Below, one piece after another: positions 37,686 through 46,704 of a stretch of DNA of 64,000 nt. Position numbers and translations under genes: made by a program. Location of the stretch: the NCBI GenBank assembly GCA_903838055.1, contig CAILWV010000013.1, positions 99,097-163,096 on the forward strand, in the 5' to 3' direction. This stretch comes from an uncultured Bacteroidota bacterium. Its GTDB lineage: Bacteria; Bacteroidota; Bacteroidia; Flavobacteriales; Flavobacteriaceae. The notes beneath the pieces are model-generated. The model did no database searches. It saw only the letters and a list, made by a program, of their open reading frames with translations, and was not told where the DNA came from. Position 1 is the stretch's first letter; every line of letters starts with the position of its first letter.

Positions 37686-38803
37686 TGAAATTATTAGTTA
37701 TTTCTTCAGCTCCATTTATAAAAAAACAAGAAGGTATTTATGCCTACAGTCCTTATGTAAATGAGTTAGAAATTTGGAGTAAAAATGTGGATGAAATAAC
37801 TTTTGCATGTCCGTTTTGGAAAAATGAAAATGATTTGTTAGTAACTAAAATTCCCTTTGAAATTGATGGTTTTTATTCGTTAAAAGAATTTAATTTAAAA
37901 TCAATACGAAATGCTTTTAATGCAATTCCAAATATTATTATTAATTGTAATACATTATATAAGAGTATAAAAAAATCGGATGTAATTCATTTAAGATGTC
38001 CCGGAAATATTGGATTGTTAGCATGTTTTATTCAAATATTATTTCCTTCAAAAATCAAATCCGCTAAATATGCCGGAAATTGGGATCCCAATGCAAATCA
38101 ACCGATTAGTTACCAGATACAAAAATGGATTTTAAACAATACTTTTTTAACCAGAAATATTAAGGTTTTGGTGTATGGAAAATGGAAAAATAGCAGCAAA
38201 AATTGTATTCCTTTTTTTACAGCTACCTATTACAAATCTGAGATTTCTGAGATTATTCCACGTACACTTGAAGGGCAAATAAATATTGTTTTTGTTGGTA
38301 TGTTAACCAAGGGTAAACAGCCAATTTATGCTATTAAAATTGTTGAAAAATTAAAAAAAATGAATATTAATGTTCAGTTATCATTATATGGGGACGGTGC
38401 GGAAAGGACAGATTTACAAGAGTATTTGGATAATAATAATTTAAATTCTTTTATTTTTCTTGAAGGCAATAAAAACCGTGATTTTATTAAGGACGTTTAT
38501 AAAAAAAGTCATTTTTTAATTCTTCCTTCTCTGAGTGAAGGATGGCCAAAAGTTGTTGCAGAATCTATGTTTTGGGGTTGTTTGCCAATTGCATCAGCAG
38601 TTTCATGTGTGCCAGAGATTATAAATAATGAGGAAAGAGGGATTATTCTAAAGGAGGATTTAGAAAAAGACACCGAGACTATTGCTACATTAATAAATAA
38701 TCCTGTTTCATATGAAAATAAAATAGTTGCGGGTTTAAAATGGTCTCGTACTATTACAATTGATAAATTTGAAGAAGAAATAAAGCAACTTCTTAAATCA
38801 TGA
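37685..38803 (+). CDS. Family 4-like glycosyltransferase
   Basis: This is a 372-residue GT-B enzyme starting MKLLVISSAPFIKKQEGIYA. An upstream in-frame ATG at 37589 would add 32 residues, but that extension lies inside the acetyltransferase gene and does not look like GT4 sequence. The start at 37685 overlaps the previous stop by one base. Marks are SDVIHLRCPGNIGLLACFIQ, AKYAGNWDPNANQPISYQIQ, INIVFVGMLTKGKQPIYAIK and the donor site SLSEGWPKVVAESMFWGCLP. The last bases overlap the following GT4 gene by 4. Confidence 0.9.
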   Translation: MKLLVISSAPFIKKQEGIYAYSPYVNELEIWSKNVDEITFACPFWKNENDLLVTKIPFEIDGFYSLKEFNLKSIRNAFNAIPNIIINCNTLYKSIKKSDVIHLRCPGNIGLLACFIQILFPSKIKSAKYAGNWDPNANQPISYQIQKWILNNTFLTRNIKVLVYGKWKNSSKNCIPFFTATYYKSEISEIIPRTLEGQINIVFVGMLTKGKQPIYAIKIVEKLKKMNINVQLSLYGDGAERTDLQEYLDNNNLNSFIFLEGNKNRDFIKDVYKKSHFLILPSLSEGWPKVVAESMFWGCLPIASAVSCVPEIINNEERGIILKEDLEKDTETIATLINNPVSYENKIVAGLKWSRTITIDKFEEEIKQLLKS

Positions 38804-39870
38804 GAATAATTCAAATAATTGATTCATTAGATATAGGTGGAGCGGAGAAAATGGCTGTTAATTATGCTAATTCTTTGGCTAAGAATATTGAATTTTCAGG
38901 TTTAATTGCTACTAGAAAAGAAGGAGAATTAATAACTAAAATTCAAGATGGAGTTTCTTATTTATTTTTAAATAAAAAGAAAACATTCGATCTTAAATCG
39001 GTTTTACAGTTAAAAAAATATTGTAAAAAAAACAAAGTCGATACCATTCAAGCTCATTCTAGTTCTGTTTATATGGCGTGTTTGATGAAATTATGGATTC
39101 CTAAAATTAATATTATTTGGCACATACATAACGGAAATACAATTCAAAAAAGCAATTGGCAACTACAGCTTTTATCCTTTATATGTAAAGGAATAGTAGT
39201 TGTTAATTTCGAATTAGAGGAATGGTCAAAAAAGAAATTATTATGTAATAATGTAATCTATTTACAGAATTACATTGTTGAAAATGAAAATGAATTTAAA
39301 AATACCGTTCTAGAGGGACAAAATGGGAAAAGGGTTTTGTATTTAGCAAATTTACGAGATCCTAAAAATCATTTAATGTTAATTGAAGTAGTAAATAATA
39401 TTAATAAGCAATTCCCATCTTGGACATTTCATTTGGTTGGAAAAGATTTGTTGGATTTGTATTCGGATTCTATTAAAACAAAATTAGAAGAATATAACCT
39501 TCAAAAAATAGTTTTTTTATATGGTTCTAAAATAGACGTGGAAAATATTATTAAGCAATCTGATGTAGGCGTAATAACTTCAAATTCAGAAGGTTTGCCT
39601 GTTTCATTGATTGAATATGGATATTATAAAAAACCAGTAGTCGTTACAAATGTAGGTCAGATGCCTTTTTTGGTTGAGCATAATACTTCTGGATATATTT
39701 CAGAAACTCAAGATGTAAGTGCATTTTCTGAATATTTATCTAAATTATTAAAAGATGATGAATTAAAAGTTAAATTTGGAGAAGAACTACATAAATCGAT
39801 TTTAGAAAATTATTCTGAAAAAGTTGTAATTAATAAATATATTTCCTGGGTTTCCAAAATAATGAAATAA
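38800..39870 (+). CDS. Family 4 glycosyltransferase
   Basis: This 356-residue GT-B enzyme begins IIQIIDSLDIGGAEKMAVNY, a textbook GT4 start. Marks are DTIQAHSSSVYMACLMKLW, IIWHIHNGNTIQKSNW, RVLYLANLRDPKNHLMLIEV and VGVITSNSEGLPVSLIEYGY as the donor site. Its type, with an HIHN motif, is common in flavobacterial O-antigen clusters. It overlaps the upstream gene by 4 bases and is 6 bases from the ligase/polymerase gene. Confidence 0.93.
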   Translation: MRIIQIIDSLDIGGAEKMAVNYANSLAKNIEFSGLIATRKEGELITKIQDGVSYLFLNKKKTFDLKSVLQLKKYCKKNKVDTIQAHSSSVYMACLMKLWIPKINIIWHIHNGNTIQKSNWQLQLLSFICKGIVVVNFELEEWSKKKLLCNNVIYLQNYIVENENEFKNTVLEGQNGKRVLYLANLRDPKNHLMLIEVVNNINKQFPSWTFHLVGKDLLDLYSDSIKTKLEEYNLQKIVFLYGSKIDVENIIKQSDVGVITSNSEGLPVSLIEYGYYKKPVVVTNVGQMPFLVEHNTSGYISETQDVSAFSEYLSKLLKDDELKVKFGEELHKSILENYSEKVVINKYISWVSKIMK

Positions 39871-39876
39871 TCTAAC

Positions 39877-41196
39877 ATGCAAAATAATAAATATTTAGCG
39901 TTAATTTTTTGTCATATTCTTTTAGGAGTACTCCTCTTTTTTTTTCCAATACTTGCTAAAATATATGCATTTGCAATTTTAGTTATAGGCGTAATTGTAG
40001 TTGCAATAACTCAAAATAAAAACAATCAAGTTCTTTATATTTGTTCGTATATTGTTGGTAGTGAGGTTTTTTTAAGAATGACGGATGGAAGTCCTATTCA
40101 TGAATTTGGTAAATATTCTATTATAGTTTTTATGATTTTGGGGATTTTATATTCAGGGTTTTCAAAATTCTCTCTTCCTTTTTGGTTTTTTATATTGTTA
40201 TTAATTCCCTCTATTATTATAGCAAATGATACGTTAGCTTATGATGATGAATTTAGAAATAGAATTGCATTTAATATTTCTGGCCCAATTTGTTTAGGAA
40301 TAGCAGCTATTTATACTATAGGGAAAAGATTAACTGTTTTTGAAGTGGGTAATTTGTTGATTTTTATAGGATTACCAATAATTTCAATGGCTGTTTTCGT
40401 TTCATTATACACCATTGATATCAGAACTGCATTAATTGGTACTGGATCTAATTCTGGTTTATCAGGAGGATTTGGACCTAATCAAGTAGCTACTATTTTA
40501 GGTCTCGGAATGTTTGTTTTTTTTGTTAGAAGTATAATGTTTTCTAAAACAAATTTCATATTTTTTATAAATATATTTATAACTTTTTATTTAAGTTATC
40601 GAGGTTTTCTTACCTTTTCTCGTGGTGGAATAATTACTGGATTTGCAATGATTGGGATCTTCATTTTCTCCACTTACTATCACTCCAAAAAAATTGGAAA
40701 AGGAAAATTAAATTTATTAGTATTAATAATGAGTATTCTCTTTTTTATTACTTGGTCGTACACTTCTTTTCTAACTGATGGATTAATTAATAAAAGGTAT
40801 ACCAGTAAAAATGCGCAAGGAATTGAGAAGAAAGATATATTGTCTGGAAGAACCGAATTAGCAGGAGATGAAATAAAAATGTTTTTAGACAATCCTATTT
40901 TTGGTATAGGAGTAGGAAAAGGCACCGAAATTAGAACCGAAAAAAACGGTTATATAACTGCTTCACATGATGAAATTACAAGAATGTTAGCGGAACATGG
41001 ATCACTAGGAATAGTGGCGTTATTAATATTATTTTTCTTGCCACTTATTTTTCATATTGAAAATAAACAAAATATTTTCATGTTTTGTTTTTTCATGTTT
41101 TGGTTGCTAACTATTAATCATGCCGCAATGCGAACGGCATCAACAAGTTTTATATATGCTCTTGCTTTGTTAAATATTCGATTTGATGAAAAATAA
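39877..41196 (+). CDS. O-antigen ligase/polymerase family membrane protein (WaaL/Wzy-like)
   Basis: This 439-residue protein has about 11-12 membrane helices and matches the Wzy_C/O-antigen ligase family. GFGPNQVATILGLGMFVFF lies in the middle, FLTFSRGGIITGFAMIG after it, and a large hydrophilic loop runs from about 305 to 370 with DNPIFGIGVGKG and ASHDEITRMLAEHGSLG, the histidine region typical of these enzymes. It could polymerise repeat units or ligate the glycan to lipid A core or protein. It is the second such candidate, unrelated in sequence to the EpsG-type protein at 10611. Confidence 0.86.
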   Translation: MQNNKYLALIFCHILLGVLLFFFPILAKIYAFAILVIGVIVVAITQNKNNQVLYICSYIVGSEVFLRMTDGSPIHEFGKYSIIVFMILGILYSGFSKFSLPFWFFILLLIPSIIIANDTLAYDDEFRNRIAFNISGPICLGIAAIYTIGKRLTVFEVGNLLIFIGLPIISMAVFVSLYTIDIRTALIGTGSNSGLSGGFGPNQVATILGLGMFVFFVRSIMFSKTNFIFFINIFITFYLSYRGFLTFSRGGIITGFAMIGIFIFSTYYHSKKIGKGKLNLLVLIMSILFFITWSYTSFLTDGLINKRYTSKNAQGIEKKDILSGRTELAGDEIKMFLDNPIFGIGVGKGTEIRTEKNGYITASHDEITRMLAEHGSLGIVALLILFFLPLIFHIENKQNIFMFCFFMFWLLTINHAAMRTASTSFIYALALLNIRFDEK

Positions 41197-42202
41197 TAGA
41201 ATTCATTACATCGGAAATAAATTATCCAAACACGGATCTACAAAAACCGTAAATGAAACATTAGGAAGTTTACTTACTTCCCAAGGATATAAAGTGACTT
41301 ATGCATCCTCCAAAAAGAATATTGTACTCCGTTTATTGGATATGATTTTTTCTGCAATTTATTTTTCAAGAAGTATTGATTATGTATTTATCGATACCTA
41401 TAGTACACTTAATTTTTGGTATGTTTTTTTTGTAAGTCAAATATGTAGAATTTTAAAATTAAAATATATTCCGATTTTACACGGAGGAAATTTACCAACC
41501 AGAATCAATAAATATCCTAATTGTAGTAATTTGATTTTTAATAATGCCTACAGAATAATTGCTCCTTCGGGTTATTTATACGATGCTTTTTCAAAAAAGT
41601 ATTCTAAAGAACTAGTGGAGATTTCGAATGTAATTGAAATAAATAATTACCCATATATTGAACGAAAGTATGCTGTTCCAAAATTACTTTGGGTGCGTTC
41701 TTTCAATCCAATTTACAATCCTAAAATGGCAATTGAAGTTCTATTTAATTTGAAAAATGAATTTCCAAATGCTGAATTGACAATGGTTGGTCCTGATAGT
41801 AATGATTACAGGAAAGAATGCGAATTGCTTGCTGCCAAACTTAATTTGAACGTAAGTTTTTCAGGAAAGCTAACTCAAGAAGAATGGATTTCACTATCAA
41901 AAACTCATAATATATTTATAAATACCTCTAATTTTGATAACATGCCAGTTTCAGTTATAGAAGCAATGGCATTAGGATTGCCAATTATTTCTACTAATGT
42001 TGGAGGTATTCCTTATTTATTAAAAGATCAAGAAGAAGCTATATTAGTTCATGCTGCTGACAGTGAGGCAATGAGCCAAAGTGTTATTAAAATATTTTCA
42101 AATCCAGAATTTCGAAAATTAGTGATTGAAAATGCAAGAAAAAAAGCCGAAAATTTTGATTGGGAAGTAGAGAAACATAAGTGGTTTGAAATATTAAAAT
42201 AG
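41183..42202 (+). CDS. Family 4 glycosyltransferase
   Basis: This is a 339-residue GT-B enzyme starting inside the end of the ligase gene (14-base overlap). RIHYIGNKLSKHGSTKTVNE carries the start of the N-domain, and YIPILHGGNLPTRINKYP and YRIIAPSGYLYDAF follow. PKLLWVRSFNPIYNPKMAIE begins the donor domain and TSNFDNMPVSVIEAMALGLP is the donor site, with Asp for the first acid of E-x7-E. This ...HGG.LP... type is frequent beside O-antigen ligases in Bacteroidota. It is followed by a 54-base gap. Confidence 0.9.
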   Translation: MMKNNRIHYIGNKLSKHGSTKTVNETLGSLLTSQGYKVTYASSKKNIVLRLLDMIFSAIYFSRSIDYVFIDTYSTLNFWYVFFVSQICRILKLKYIPILHGGNLPTRINKYPNCSNLIFNNAYRIIAPSGYLYDAFSKKYSKELVEISNVIEINNYPYIERKYAVPKLLWVRSFNPIYNPKMAIEVLFNLKNEFPNAELTMVGPDSNDYRKECELLAAKLNLNVSFSGKLTQEEWISLSKTHNIFINTSNFDNMPVSVIEAMALGLPIISTNVGGIPYLLKDQEEAILVHAADSEAMSQSVIKIFSNPEFRKLVIENARKKAENFDWEVEKHKWFEILK

Positions 42203-42256
42203 TTTGTTTCTCTCTTTTTTTTAGTAAATTGCGCTTATAATCTTAAACTTAAAACG

Positions 42257-43648
42257 TTGAATAATAAAAAAATACATTTTGAAGTATCCGAACGAAAAAT
42301 TCTTCTTAAAGTATTTGATTTATTATTTGTTTTATTTTCTCTATGGCTTGTAAGCTATTTTTTTGATTTTAAATATTTTAGATTTTCAACGGCCAATTTT
42401 TACTGGACTTTAGTATTAGCTTTATATCTAAATGTTTTTGGATCAGTGTTTGAAATGTACAATCTTCAAGTAGCAAGCAGTCAATTTCAAATAATTCGAA
42501 GTATTATTCTTACAACATGCACAACAGTTTTGATTTATATACTAACACCTATTTACACCCCTTTTTTGCCTTCAAATAGGTTGCAAATTGTTATCTTTTT
42601 CATTTCAATTTTTTCTTCATTGTTGCTATGGAGAATCTTTTATGTTAAATTTTTGGCCTCCCATAGATTTGTAAAAAAAGTAATTTTAGTTTGTGATAAA
42701 GACCAACTTGAAGAATTGGTCTTGGGACTTGTAACGGTTGATCCTCATTATAAAATTATTGCTTATGTAAATTCAGATGGAGTATTAGAAAGCGATATTA
42801 TAAATAGTTCAATTATTGCAATTCCACTTACAGATTTAGAAATTTATGTTCGTAATAATAATGTTTCCGAAATTGTAATTGCTTCTCGAAATACAGAAGC
42901 AATTACTGTAGATTTATACAATCAATTAATTCATTTACTAGAAAACGGTTTTATTATTCGAGAATATACTCAGGTTTACGAGGCTATTACACAAAGAATT
43001 CCGGTGCAATACGTGTCTAGAGATTTTTATAGATATTTTCCTTTTAGTAGAAGTAATCAAAATCAATTTTACCTTTCATTTGTTAGAATTATTGAGGTAT
43101 TATTTTCTTTAATTGGATTATTTATTTGCTTATTATTTATTCCGTTTATTTATCTTGGAAATTTAATTGGCAATCGAGGTTCACTTTTTTATAGCCAAGA
43201 ACGAATAGGTAAAAATGGTGCAATTTTTAAAATATATAAATATAGAACTATGGTACAAAATGCGGAATCAAATGGTGCCGTTTTTACTAAAGTTAATGAT
43301 TCTAGAATTACTGCTTTTGGAAAATTTCTTCGTAAAACTAGACTAGATGAATTTCCACAATTTTTAAACATTCTTAAAGGCGAAATGGGAATTATTGGAC
43401 CTAGACCAGAACGACCTGTTTTTGTAACAGAAATTGCAGAAGTTATGCCTTTTTATGAAACCCGTCATGTTATGAAACCTGGGCTTACTGGATGGGCACA
43501 AGTGAATTATGCCTATGGAGATTCTATTGAAGATAGTTTAGTGAAATTGCAATATGATTTGTATTACATTAAGCACAGGAGTATTTTTTTAGATATTGAT
43601 ATAGTTATTAAAACCTTTAGCACCGTTTTGTTTTACAGAGGTCAATAA
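42257..43648 (+). CDS. WbaP/WcaJ-type polyprenyl glycosylphosphotransferase
   Basis: This 463-residue initiating enzyme has four N-terminal helices, a CoA-binding-like middle domain, a re-entrant helix (about 280-305) and the C-terminal catalytic domain. Catalytic marks are GSLFYSQERIGKNGAIFKIY, TRLDEFPQFLNILKGEMGI with the Asp-Glu pair, IIGPRPERPVFV and KPGLTGWAQVNYAYGDS. It would transfer a phosphohexose (glucose, galactose or similar) to undecaprenyl phosphate. TTG is the only sensible start before the first helix. It is the second initiating enzyme in the window and the last gene of the glycan locus; its stop is 3 bases from the convergent DUF4105 gene. Confidence 0.92.
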   Translation: MNNKKIHFEVSERKILLKVFDLLFVLFSLWLVSYFFDFKYFRFSTANFYWTLVLALYLNVFGSVFEMYNLQVASSQFQIIRSIILTTCTTVLIYILTPIYTPFLPSNRLQIVIFFISIFSSLLLWRIFYVKFLASHRFVKKVILVCDKDQLEELVLGLVTVDPHYKIIAYVNSDGVLESDIINSSIIAIPLTDLEIYVRNNNVSEIVIASRNTEAITVDLYNQLIHLLENGFIIREYTQVYEAITQRIPVQYVSRDFYRYFPFSRSNQNQFYLSFVRIIEVLFSLIGLFICLLFIPFIYLGNLIGNRGSLFYSQERIGKNGAIFKIYKYRTMVQNAESNGAVFTKVNDSRITAFGKFLRKTRLDEFPQFLNILKGEMGIIGPRPERPVFVTEIAEVMPFYETRHVMKPGLTGWAQVNYAYGDSIEDSLVKLQYDLYYIKHRSIFLDIDIVIKTFSTVLFYRGQ

Positions 43649-43651
43649 TAT

Positions 43652-44749
43652 TTATTTATTCTCTAATTTTTGCAATTTCCAAAGCATATAAACTGTTGTA
43701 ATGATAAATGGTACCATCAACAAAATATGAGGTTTAGTTAGTAGCACTATTAAATATATTCCAATTAAAACAAAACAAATTTTGATCGTTTTTCTGAACC
43801 ATTGTCCTTTTAAAAATGGAAACAGTAGAAATAAAGGGTTAAATAATAAAGCATTGTAATTCCATAACAATTCTTTGTGTAGTGAGTATAATCCTACAAG
43901 TGATAAGAATAAACCTAATAATCCGGCAATGAAAAGATACGTCTTAAAAACCTTCTTATTATTAGTAACTGTTAGAACAAATAGGAGTAGGGCAATAAAA
44001 TAAATACTATCTACAAAATAAAATTTAGAAATTATATCATTTCCTTGAATTAGTGTTTCCTTTTTATTAATTAATGGAATTCCATTTATTTTTGCTTTGT
44101 CTAAGCTGTGCATTAATTCCGATGGCAGAAAAAGTTTAATTGCTTTGTTGTCTGTCTTACTCCCAAAAATTATATTTATTCCTAGTTTGTAGTAAAAGTG
44201 ATTTGCAAAATAAGGATATAATAGTTGTCTATAAGAAATAGAAGTGTCGTCTACTTTTTTAATTAACTCTTTTCCAACTATTTTATTTATTTTTTCTACA
44301 ACCATTGTTGTACAATTTCTATCTATAAATTTATAAGTATAACTTCGTTCTTCAGAAAATAAAGAAGCATTAAGTAATTCAAAAATTTGTTGTTTTTGAG
44401 TTATAGAAAAGTTTAAGGTTTGTTCAATAACCTCCCTTTTTTCCATTTGATATTCATAAATAAAGTCATCAAATGAAGTTGCATTAATAAAATACTGCAA
44501 ATCTCCTTTTACAAATTTCAAATAAAAATTATCGGTATTAAAATCAAAAGCACCATAATTATAAACGACATCTAAATTGTTGGTTTCGTCTTTAATTCGG
44601 ATAGCAGTATGGCCAAATGTTGTATATAATTCATCACCCCTTCCGCAGGTAAAAATACTTACTTTGGCATTTTCTGATAAATTAATGTTTTGAGCGAAGC
44701 TAGTAACGCTAATAAAAATAAATGCGAGGAATAGTAATTTTTTTATCAT
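43652..44749 (-). CDS. DUF4105 (Lnb N-terminal-like) membrane protein
   Basis: This 365-residue protein has a signal peptide (MIKKLLFLAFIFISVTSFAQ), a periplasmic domain and about five C-terminal membrane helices. The domain shows IFTCGRGDELYTTFGHTAIR, VYNYGAFDFNTDNFYLKFV and RNCTTMVVEKINKI. The His in FGHTA and the Cys in RNCTT occur at positions expected for NlpC/P60-like catalysis, as in the Lnb N-terminal domain related to lipoprotein transacylases. The exact reaction in Bacteroidota is not established. It is encoded 7 bases after the PorV/PorQ-like gene, so the two form one - strand operon. Confidence 0.82.
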   Translation of the reverse strand: MIKKLLFLAFIFISVTSFAQNINLSENAKVSIFTCGRGDELYTTFGHTAIRIKDETNNLDVVYNYGAFDFNTDNFYLKFVKGDLQYFINATSFDDFIYEYQMEKREVIEQTLNFSITQKQQIFELLNASLFSEERSYTYKFIDRNCTTMVVEKINKIVGKELIKKVDDTSISYRQLLYPYFANHFYYKLGINIIFGSKTDNKAIKLFLPSELMHSLDKAKINGIPLINKKETLIQGNDIISKFYFVDSIYFIALLLFVLTVTNNKKVFKTYLFIAGLLGLFLSLVGLYSLHKELLWNYNALLFNPLFLLFPFLKGQWFRKTIKICFVLIGIYLIVLLTKPHILLMVPFIITTVYMLWKLQKLENK

Positions 44750-44756
44750 GATAAAA

Positions 44757-45845
44757 TTATCTAAAAATGCTTAAATCTACTTTTAATGAAAAAATATTAG
44801 AATATAAAGCAGCACTTTGATCACCTAAATCTGTTAGGGCATAATCAATTTGAATTCCTTTGTATTTGAATCCGAGTCCTATATTGGGTTGAAATCCAAT
44901 TCTTTTTGTGTTATCTATTTGGGTAACATTTTGAAAATTTCCAAAACCAGCTCTAAGAAATACCAAATCAGCGTATCCATATTCAAAACCAATTGAGGGA
45001 TCAATACTCACAATACTTGAAGAAATAATATCGTTGGTCCTTGCAAATTGCATATTTAAATTTCCGGATGCCAATAAACTAGTTTCATTATGAAATTCAA
45101 ATTTTTTAGACATCCCAAATTGTGCTTTTGGCATAGTGATTTCAGTGCTTTCAGGTAATTCTTGATTTTGACCTGCAACTGTATTTTTTATTTTGTTGTA
45201 TTCTTCCTCGTTTATATTCCATACATTATAGGTTGTAGAAATATCTCTAAGCATTAATCCAAAATGCCAATCGTTTCTTTCCCATTGTAGTCCAAAATCA
45301 AAACCAAAGCCCCATGAATTAGCAAAATTTCCAATTACGCGTCGAATTATTTTTGAATTTATGCCATATTGAAAACCTGGTAGTTTTAATTTTCGTGCAT
45401 AAGAAAAGGTAAAACCATAATCGGCAGTTGAAAATTTACTAATTCTATTGTAATCAATGTTTCCGCTGCCATCAATAAGTTGGGTGGTGTTTAATATGTC
45501 ATCCACTCCAAAACGAATCATTGATAAACCCCAAGCGCTTTCATGATCTATTGGTTTGGCGTAAGCAACATAATCGTATTGCGCAATATTTGCAAAATAA
45601 CTAGCATGCATTATTGCTAGTTGCCCATCTTCTAGCCCCATCAAGCCCGCCGGATTCCAGTATCCAGAGTTCACATCATTTGTATTTGCTACTGCGGCAT
45701 TCGACATTCCTAATGCTGCAGCATCAACACCTATATTCATAAACTCGTTAGAATATTTTCTAACCGCCTGACAGTAGCTAATTGTGGTAAATAAAAGAAA
45801 AAAGAATACGTTTTTTTTCAATTTAATTGTTTTTGCAAATATCAT
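44757..45845 (-). CDS. PorV/PorQ-family outer-membrane beta-barrel protein
   Basis: This 362-residue protein has a signal sequence ending TTISYCQA and a long beta-strand pattern to its aromatic C-terminus (SLKVDLSIFR). VDAAALGMSNAAVANTNDVN and YWNPAGLMGLEDGQLAIMHA are the hallmarks of PorV/PorQ proteins, FadL-like barrels linked to type IX secretion in Bacteroidota. Whether this copy shuttles secreted cargo or has another role is not known. It supports the taxonomic call. The gene is divergent from pssA. Confidence 0.85.
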   Translation of the reverse strand: MIFAKTIKLKKNVFFFLLFTTISYCQAVRKYSNEFMNIGVDAAALGMSNAAVANTNDVNSGYWNPAGLMGLEDGQLAIMHASYFANIAQYDYVAYAKPIDHESAWGLSMIRFGVDDILNTTQLIDGSGNIDYNRISKFSTADYGFTFSYARKLKLPGFQYGINSKIIRRVIGNFANSWGFGFDFGLQWERNDWHFGLMLRDISTTYNVWNINEEEYNKIKNTVAGQNQELPESTEITMPKAQFGMSKKFEFHNETSLLASGNLNMQFARTNDIISSSIVSIDPSIGFEYGYADLVFLRAGFGNFQNVTQIDNTKRIGFQPNIGLGFKYKGIQIDYALTDLGDQSAALYSNIFSLKVDLSIFR

Positions 45846-45891
45846 ATAAAAATCTCTATTAAAAAACGTACTTCCCTTTAACTTATTGTAC

Positions 45892-45899
45892 TAAATTTG
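45892..45899 (+). promoter_or_regulatory. Candidate promoter -7 element for pssA
   Basis: TAAATTTG matches TAnnTTTG and lies in the divergent gap between the PorV/PorQ-like gene and pssA. A transcript starting about six bases downstream would begin near 45905, which excludes the TTG at 45897 and supports the ATG at 45921 as the pssA start. Confidence 0.5.
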
Positions 45900-45920
45900 T
45901 TGCTGATAAAAATTAAAAGT

Positions 45921-46619
45921 ATGAGTATCAAAAAACATATTCCGAATTTCATAACCCTCCTTAATTTATTTTGCGGTTGTATTGCAATAGTAATGGTTGC
46001 CGATTTAAAATTTGATTTGGCATTTTACTTTGTGTCATTAGGGATATTTTTTGATTTCTTTGATGGTTATTTTGCTCGAAAATTTAATGTTTCAGGGCCG
46101 TTAGGAGTGCAACTAGATTCCTTGGCAGATATGGTAACTAGTGGAGTTGTACCTGGCTTTGTCATGTTTTGTATGTTAAGTTCTGGAAAATATTCTACAA
46201 ATGTATACTTACCCTATTTAGGTTTTATTATTACTTTAGGTGCTTGTTATCGTTTAGCAAATTTTAATATTGATACGCGACAATCGGATTCATTTATTGG
46301 TTTGCCTACGCCTGCTAATACCTTATTTATAGTTAGTTTGCCTTTAGTATCAAATTCTTTTACAGGTAATTTTCTTCATAATCACTTGCTGTTACTTGCA
46401 ATAACTATATTAAGCGCTTATATAATGAATGCTGAAATTCCATTATTTTCTTTAAAAATAAAAAACTTTAGTTTTCAGAAATATAAATTACAAATTGGTT
46501 TTTTAGTGCTATCCCTAATTATGATAGCTACTTTACAGTTTCTTGCGGTTCCATTAATAATTTTAACTTATGTTTTATTGTCAGTCTTAAATAATATTTT
46601 TTCTAAAAAGGAGTTATAA
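45921..46619 (+). CDS. pssA: CDP-diacylglycerol-serine O-phosphatidyltransferase
   Basis: This 232-residue membrane enzyme of the CDP-alcohol phosphatidyltransferase family has the signature DGYFARKFNVSGPLGVQLDS fully visible, followed by LAD, giving the D-G-x2-A-R-x8-G-x3-D-x3-D pattern with all catalytic aspartates. It makes phosphatidylserine from CDP-diacylglycerol and serine, the precursor of phosphatidylethanolamine. About seven hydrophobic segments are present. The ATG at 45921 was chosen over a TTG eight codons upstream because the latter overlaps the promoter-like box. The opening SIKKHIPNFITLLNLFCGC is typical of PssA. Confidence 0.95.
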   Translation: MSIKKHIPNFITLLNLFCGCIAIVMVADLKFDLAFYFVSLGIFFDFFDGYFARKFNVSGPLGVQLDSLADMVTSGVVPGFVMFCMLSSGKYSTNVYLPYLGFIITLGACYRLANFNIDTRQSDSFIGLPTPANTLFIVSLPLVSNSFTGNFLHNHLLLLAITILSAYIMNAEIPLFSLKIKNFSFQKYKLQIGFLVLSLIMIATLQFLAVPLIILTYVLLSVLNNIFSKKEL

Positions 46620-46704
46620 AGAAATATTAAGATTTTGATAATCAAGAATTCTATTTCCTAAAACCCTTTGGATTTGTAGTTTTCAATAGTAAATTTATTA
46701 AATT

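Noticed and set aside
45897..45920. TTG start for pssA eight codons upstream of the ATG
   Set aside because: It falls inside the promoter-like TAAATTTG box and adds residues not typical of PssA.
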